Below are positions 60,501 through 64,000 of a stretch of 64,000 nucleotides of DNA, piece after piece. The translations under genes and the position numbers were made by a program. Every line of letters begins with the position of its first letter. Position 1 is the first letter of the stretch. This DNA is from Angiostrongylus vasorum (lineage: Eukaryota > Nematoda > Chromadorea > Rhabditida > Metastrongylidae), in assembly GCA_018806985.1 (NCBI GenBank), contig JADANN010000370.1:533501-597500 (forward strand), in the 5' to 3' direction. A model generated the notes under the pieces. The model did not search any database. It saw only the letters and a list, made by a program, of their open reading frames with translations, and was not told the DNA's origin.

Positions 60501-60810
60501 CAAAGATGCCGTTCCGTACGCCATACAGTCGAAGATAAAATGGGCCGGACACGTAATGCGCATGAACGACAACGGATGGACAAACAGCCGTTAGTGGCTA
60601 GATTCCTCGGGATGTTAAACGCACTGCAAGAGGATCGCCAATGGTCAGAGTTCTTCACCAAAAGCCTAGAAGAAAGATATGATGCTCAACGATTCCCTAG
60701 AGAGAGCAGAACCCACTGGGCTACTCTTGCACGCGACAGGGAAAAATGGAAGATTTACTGGTGCTCGCTCGAGTCACTCGACGATCAACGGGACTACAGG
60801 TGATACAGGT
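57540..60810 (+). mobile_element. RTE-a non-LTR retrotransposon, near full length, inactivated
   Basis: About 3.3 kb, the expected size for an RTE-clade element. A 5' region (57540-57900) is shared with the copies at 13.0 kb and 26.5 kb. The AP-like endonuclease follows at ~58060-58790 (GDFNAKIG at ~58476, SDHHLL at ~58752). Reverse transcriptase covers ~59320-60390: TAAGPDRIRSEHL, NYRPIRLLSIVYK, VKRGVREGDTISP and the catalytic FADDIVL at ~59984. The conserved C-terminal region ends near 60803 with a LESLDDQRDYR-type tail. Such elements copy themselves by target-primed reverse transcription. The coding region changes frame several times and has in-frame stops (for example before 58440 and near 59290), so no intact protein is encoded. 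The 3' end abuts an RTE-b fragment in opposite orientation. Confidence 0.9.
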
Positions 60811-60844
60811 GACATCCGTCGGCGATTTTCTGTCTTCTCAAAAA

Positions 60845-61830
60845 AAGAATCCCCATGGAACAGATGTGTTGCGGAAAGATCTACAAGACGGCCTTCATTC
60901 TCATTTCGCTCTCATATTCCGAGTTATCGCATCCTCCATTCCCTTCCGTTGGGTGTTGCTAATCCGGAGATGAAGTCTCTAACTACCAATTTGTAGAAAG
61001 AGAGAAAGGATACCTCATTGTGGATTAGGTCCTCCAGGTGGCTGTAGAACTCGTCTAGTACGCTCTTATCGGCTGTGCATGTTGGTGAGTAACAGATGAC
61101 GATAGTGACTTACCTTTGACGCGCAAGTTGGACACGAATGGCCAAATGCAGTGAAAGGACTTCCTATGAAGTGACTAGATTTGAATAGATGGGAGTACGA
61201 CAAACCCAACCCATCTGATATTTCGTAATGGAAATTTCCTCCACGAACGACAAAGGTTGCGTCGTTTAATTGGCGTATGTCGGTTCTCCTGCTTTTCGTC
61301 CCTTGTGTAGAGTGACCACATGGAATTTGCTCCGGCCAGCCGTCTCAAGAAAGCGTAAAGGTCGGCGTCTAAGGAGACTGTTCTGGTGTTATACGTGCAC
61401 AGCAAGAAGCACTCTCTATGGCGTGGCGTAGACGTGCTCGTTTTGTCTGCTTCCAAAGACGTCCTTTGCAACCCGAGAATTGATCGTCTCTCAGGCCACA
61501 GCGCCCGACATCGTAGACGGAAGGCCCATTGTATGGCGAACTATACTGGAGTTTTCCTGGTTCAGTCAATGTGGTTTCCTGGAGTTCCGAGGTCACCTTA
61601 GCCGAAGTTTTTTTCAGGTCGTTACCACCTAAGGCAGTCGCCGCCCTTGAGGATTGGACGGAAATTTATAGTTTAGTACCAGTGTGGCACTGTTTTTACC
61701 CCTTAGCTAGCCTTCTAGATGGGAAAGTCGAACTCCTCAATTTCGGAGACCCTGCTGGGGGATGGACTTCTCGTTGTACCTCGCAGTGCAACATCCACGA
61801 ACACGTCCCAGCCACATCGCCATGAGGCTG
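60845..61830 (-). mobile_element. RTE-b 5' end: leader plus endonuclease
   Basis: Read on the minus strand, a ~300-bp leader (61830-61525) runs into an AP-endonuclease start (61470-61170: LLCTYNTRTVSLDADLYAFL, then NIRWVGFVVLPS). A later block (61110-60960) reads SPTCTADKSVLDEFYSHLE and a GLATPNGREWRM tail of the GDFNA motif. The reading frame is interrupted several times. This copy links the leader to an endonuclease gene and so identifies the solo leader repeats elsewhere in the window. Confidence 0.78.
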
Positions 61831-61909
61831 TAAACATTTGGTAGATCTTATTTTTAAAAATTTCGCGAAGAAAATTTCCTTTTAAACGAGCGTCATCATA
61901 TCGACTGTG

Positions 61910-62210
61910 TGTACGATAGCACACCTTGCATTCGATTCGTTTTCCTCCCATTCATTGTCTAAAATTCTCTCCGAATATTTTCGCGTTTTGTTGCGGCTGC
62001 TGTCTGAAGATTTCGTCTCCCCTATGAATGTCGTACAATGTTGGTCGTGTCGATTCTCCTTACCAATCTTGGAAATTGCCGGGCTAAGGCGTTTCCATAT
62101 GGACTAGAGGAGACCGTTGGGAAGGGTATCGAGCCAGGCCACCACCTAGCTTCTTGATGGACTGTTTCAATAACCACTCCTCCACTCCCCACCTCGTTAT
62201 ATAAAGTCAA
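61910..62210 (-). repeat. SINE-3 copy next to the RTE-b 5' end
   Basis: Starts with CTTGCATTCGATTCG, has GATTTCGTCTCCCCTATGAA and GTGTCGATTCTCC, and ends near a reversed head at 62160-62200. Confidence 0.6.
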
Positions 62211-62875
62211 GTTTGCCAACCTTCCAACAGACCTGTTAATTATAATGTAAAAAAAACTAGTATCGTAAAAATCCAGTTCGTTCATAGTTGAATCAAATGC
62301 GTCAACGTTCGCCGTATTGGCAATTTCTTATTAAATAAACATGATTTTCTGTTGCATAACACAGTCGGGAATATTCAAGAAATCCATAGAAACTGAGTGT
62401 TAAAGTTGACCCCTAACACTACTATTGGCTCAAGAAATTTTGTTCACCCAAAAAAGAACGAAAAAGTGGAGACCATTCACAATGATAGAAAAAAGCATCA
62501 TGCACGATTTGGATAGTGGAATTTTGGAAGCTGTCTGATAACTGTAAACTTAAAAGGCTGTCAAATATATCAATGACCACGAAATACCACCAATATAATT
62601 TTTGCATAAAGTCTCCATACACTACTGATTAAAGAAACAACGAAATTGTTCACCCACATATAAAAGTTTTCCACATTTTTTGAAGATAGTAATTTAGACT
62701 GCACCCCACCTACTTAAATCCGATTTAGTAACACTTAACAAGGTAAGAAACCAGAAAACCTTAGAATTTGGAAATACCTCTCTCGTAACGTAGCAAGCAA
62801 CGTAGCATATGGAAAATCAGAGGATAACACTAAGAATGCTGCCAAAAGATGGAACAAAGTAAACAAAACTTAAAA

Positions 62876-63140
62876 AAAGGATAAAGGATAAAGTTCTAGG
62901 CGTTGATCGATCCCTGAGGGATGCGCCATGCATTCCATTTCAGTAAGTATCATTTGGAGGTGATTGAATGCATATCTGGCCCTTACAATGACTCGCGGTG
63001 GCCTACCGATGTACCGAGCCAGTGCTGCTGTCCTCCCAAACAAGTCTGGTACCAATTTGCCGACCCAGGAGGGATGGAAGGCTTGACGAGCCATGGGCAC
63101 GGGGGATCGATGCCACGTGTGGGTTGCAGGGCGCCCCCGA
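62876..63140 (-). repeat. SINE-1 full copy, reversed
   Basis: About 265 bp, closely similar to the 48.1-kb copy, including the CCCTGAGGGATGCGCCATGC and AGTCTGGTACCAATTTG blocks. The duplicated AAAGGATAAAGGAT tail is intact. Confidence 0.75.
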
Positions 63141-63300
63141 CGAACAAAACTTTACCAAAAACTAAAACAGAACACTCAAAACTTGGCAAAAATATGCATT
63201 GCAGTGTTTGTTTCAGAAGACGAAGTTCATATTTCTCAAAAAAATAGGAAACAGGAAATTGATTCTAAATTTCCTTAATACTGTTGGCACTTTTTCCTAG

Positions 63301-63369
63301 TGGAGGAAGGTCACATCCACAACAATCATCGCACTATTCTCGAACACTTCTCGCAAACGCTAATAATTG
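63301..63369 (+). CDS. Orphan 69-bp exon candidate near the right edge
   Basis: A TTTTTCCTAG acceptor and a TTG|GTAAGT donor enclose 69 nt open in one frame, phase 1 to phase 1. The reading begins EEGHIHNNHRTILEHF and ends before ILIG-like residues. The splice sites are strong and the peptide has protein-like composition. I do not recognise the family. Partner exons would lie to the left or beyond the window. Confidence 0.35.
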
Positions 63370-64000
63370 GTAAGTTCCTATAATAACTACGTATTCAATA
63401 AAATCTGATCTTTGTCAGAAAGAAATAGGATAACTTTTTCTTAGATATACAACTGTTCTCACATGTCACTTCGCCAATGCTTTGTTGGGATGGCCACCGT
63501 AAGGTTAGACTTTAAGCAATTAAATAAACGTTTAATACTGCCTTTTACCTCGTGGGCAGCCCTAAACCCTATGGTTAGTGAAAAAGGGTTATTTAAGTAA
63601 ATAAAACAGAAATGTGAAACGTTTCTTAAATGACCTGTGAAGGAATGGCCAAAGGTACCGCGGATGTCTCCGACATTCTTGTAAGTAAAGAAATTAGTCA
63701 TACTATATATAATAATATAATATAATAGTACACAATATGTATCATATTAGACATACTTGTGGCTTTTTTGATCACAATAAATTACAATAAGTGTCTAGCA
63801 GGGAACATAGTAAATGCTAATTGTAACATAAGCGCTTAAGTTCTAAAAACGCTTTAGGCCCTTTTTGCATGAAAATAAATTCGACGACAGCATGTCAATT
63901 ACAGTCAGTAAACATACAATACGTGGGAGAAAAGAACAAAAATACGCCAAAATCTCACTAAAAATACGAGACACTCTGCGTGAAACGGCGTTAGAGCATA

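Overview
The window looks like nuclear DNA of a parasitic nematode, most likely a strongylid or hookworm-like species. The clade is inferred from RTE-type retrotransposon fragments, a MAB-3-type protein with two DM domains, and small phase-conserved exons in AT-rich introns. No bacterial operons or prokaryotic features are visible. Only a small part is coding, and most of the DNA is old, broken and nested transposable elements.

Three host genes can be assembled exon by exon. (1) 19373-30549 (+) is a seven-exon PGAP2 homologue (Frag1/DRAM/Sfk1 family, GPI-anchor lipid remodelling). All splice phases agree and the product is 259 aa. (2) 42842-52562 (+) is a mab-3 homologue, a sex-determination transcription factor with two DM zinc domains. 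It has five visible exons, a 5.4-kb intron and an unseen 5' exon. (3) 53843-54999 (-) is a pno-1/Dim2 homologue, a KH-fold 40S ribosome assembly factor. It converges on mab-3 and carries two single-base discrepancies at exon borders.

Repeat layout: 1.2-2.1 kb and 12.1-12.7 kb hold Penelope-like element fragments with a YVDD reverse transcriptase (RT) motif and GIY-YIG endonuclease remnants. 2.8-4.6 kb holds two abutting RTE fragments. 8.1-9.1 kb holds broken mariner transposases. 13.0-15.2 kb, 23.7-26.7 kb and 57.5-60.8 kb hold copies of one RTE family, called RTE-a here. A second family, RTE-b, is at 4.0-4.6, 7.9, 47.7 and 60.8-61.8 kb. A ~350-bp leader of RTE-b also occurs alone at 4.7, 21.7 and 41.1 kb. 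Three short dispersed families with tRNA-like promoter boxes (SINE-1, -2 and -3, names mine) and a fourth repeat (R4) fill introns and spacers. Simple repeats include a ~400-bp TATC tract 2.1 kb upstream of the first visible mab-3 exon and three long TA tracts.

I found no convincing new multi-gene system. The main results are the three gene models, the disrupted pno-1, the nested RTE-a copy inside a PGAP2 intron, the solo RTE-b leaders, and a few orphan exon-like segments.
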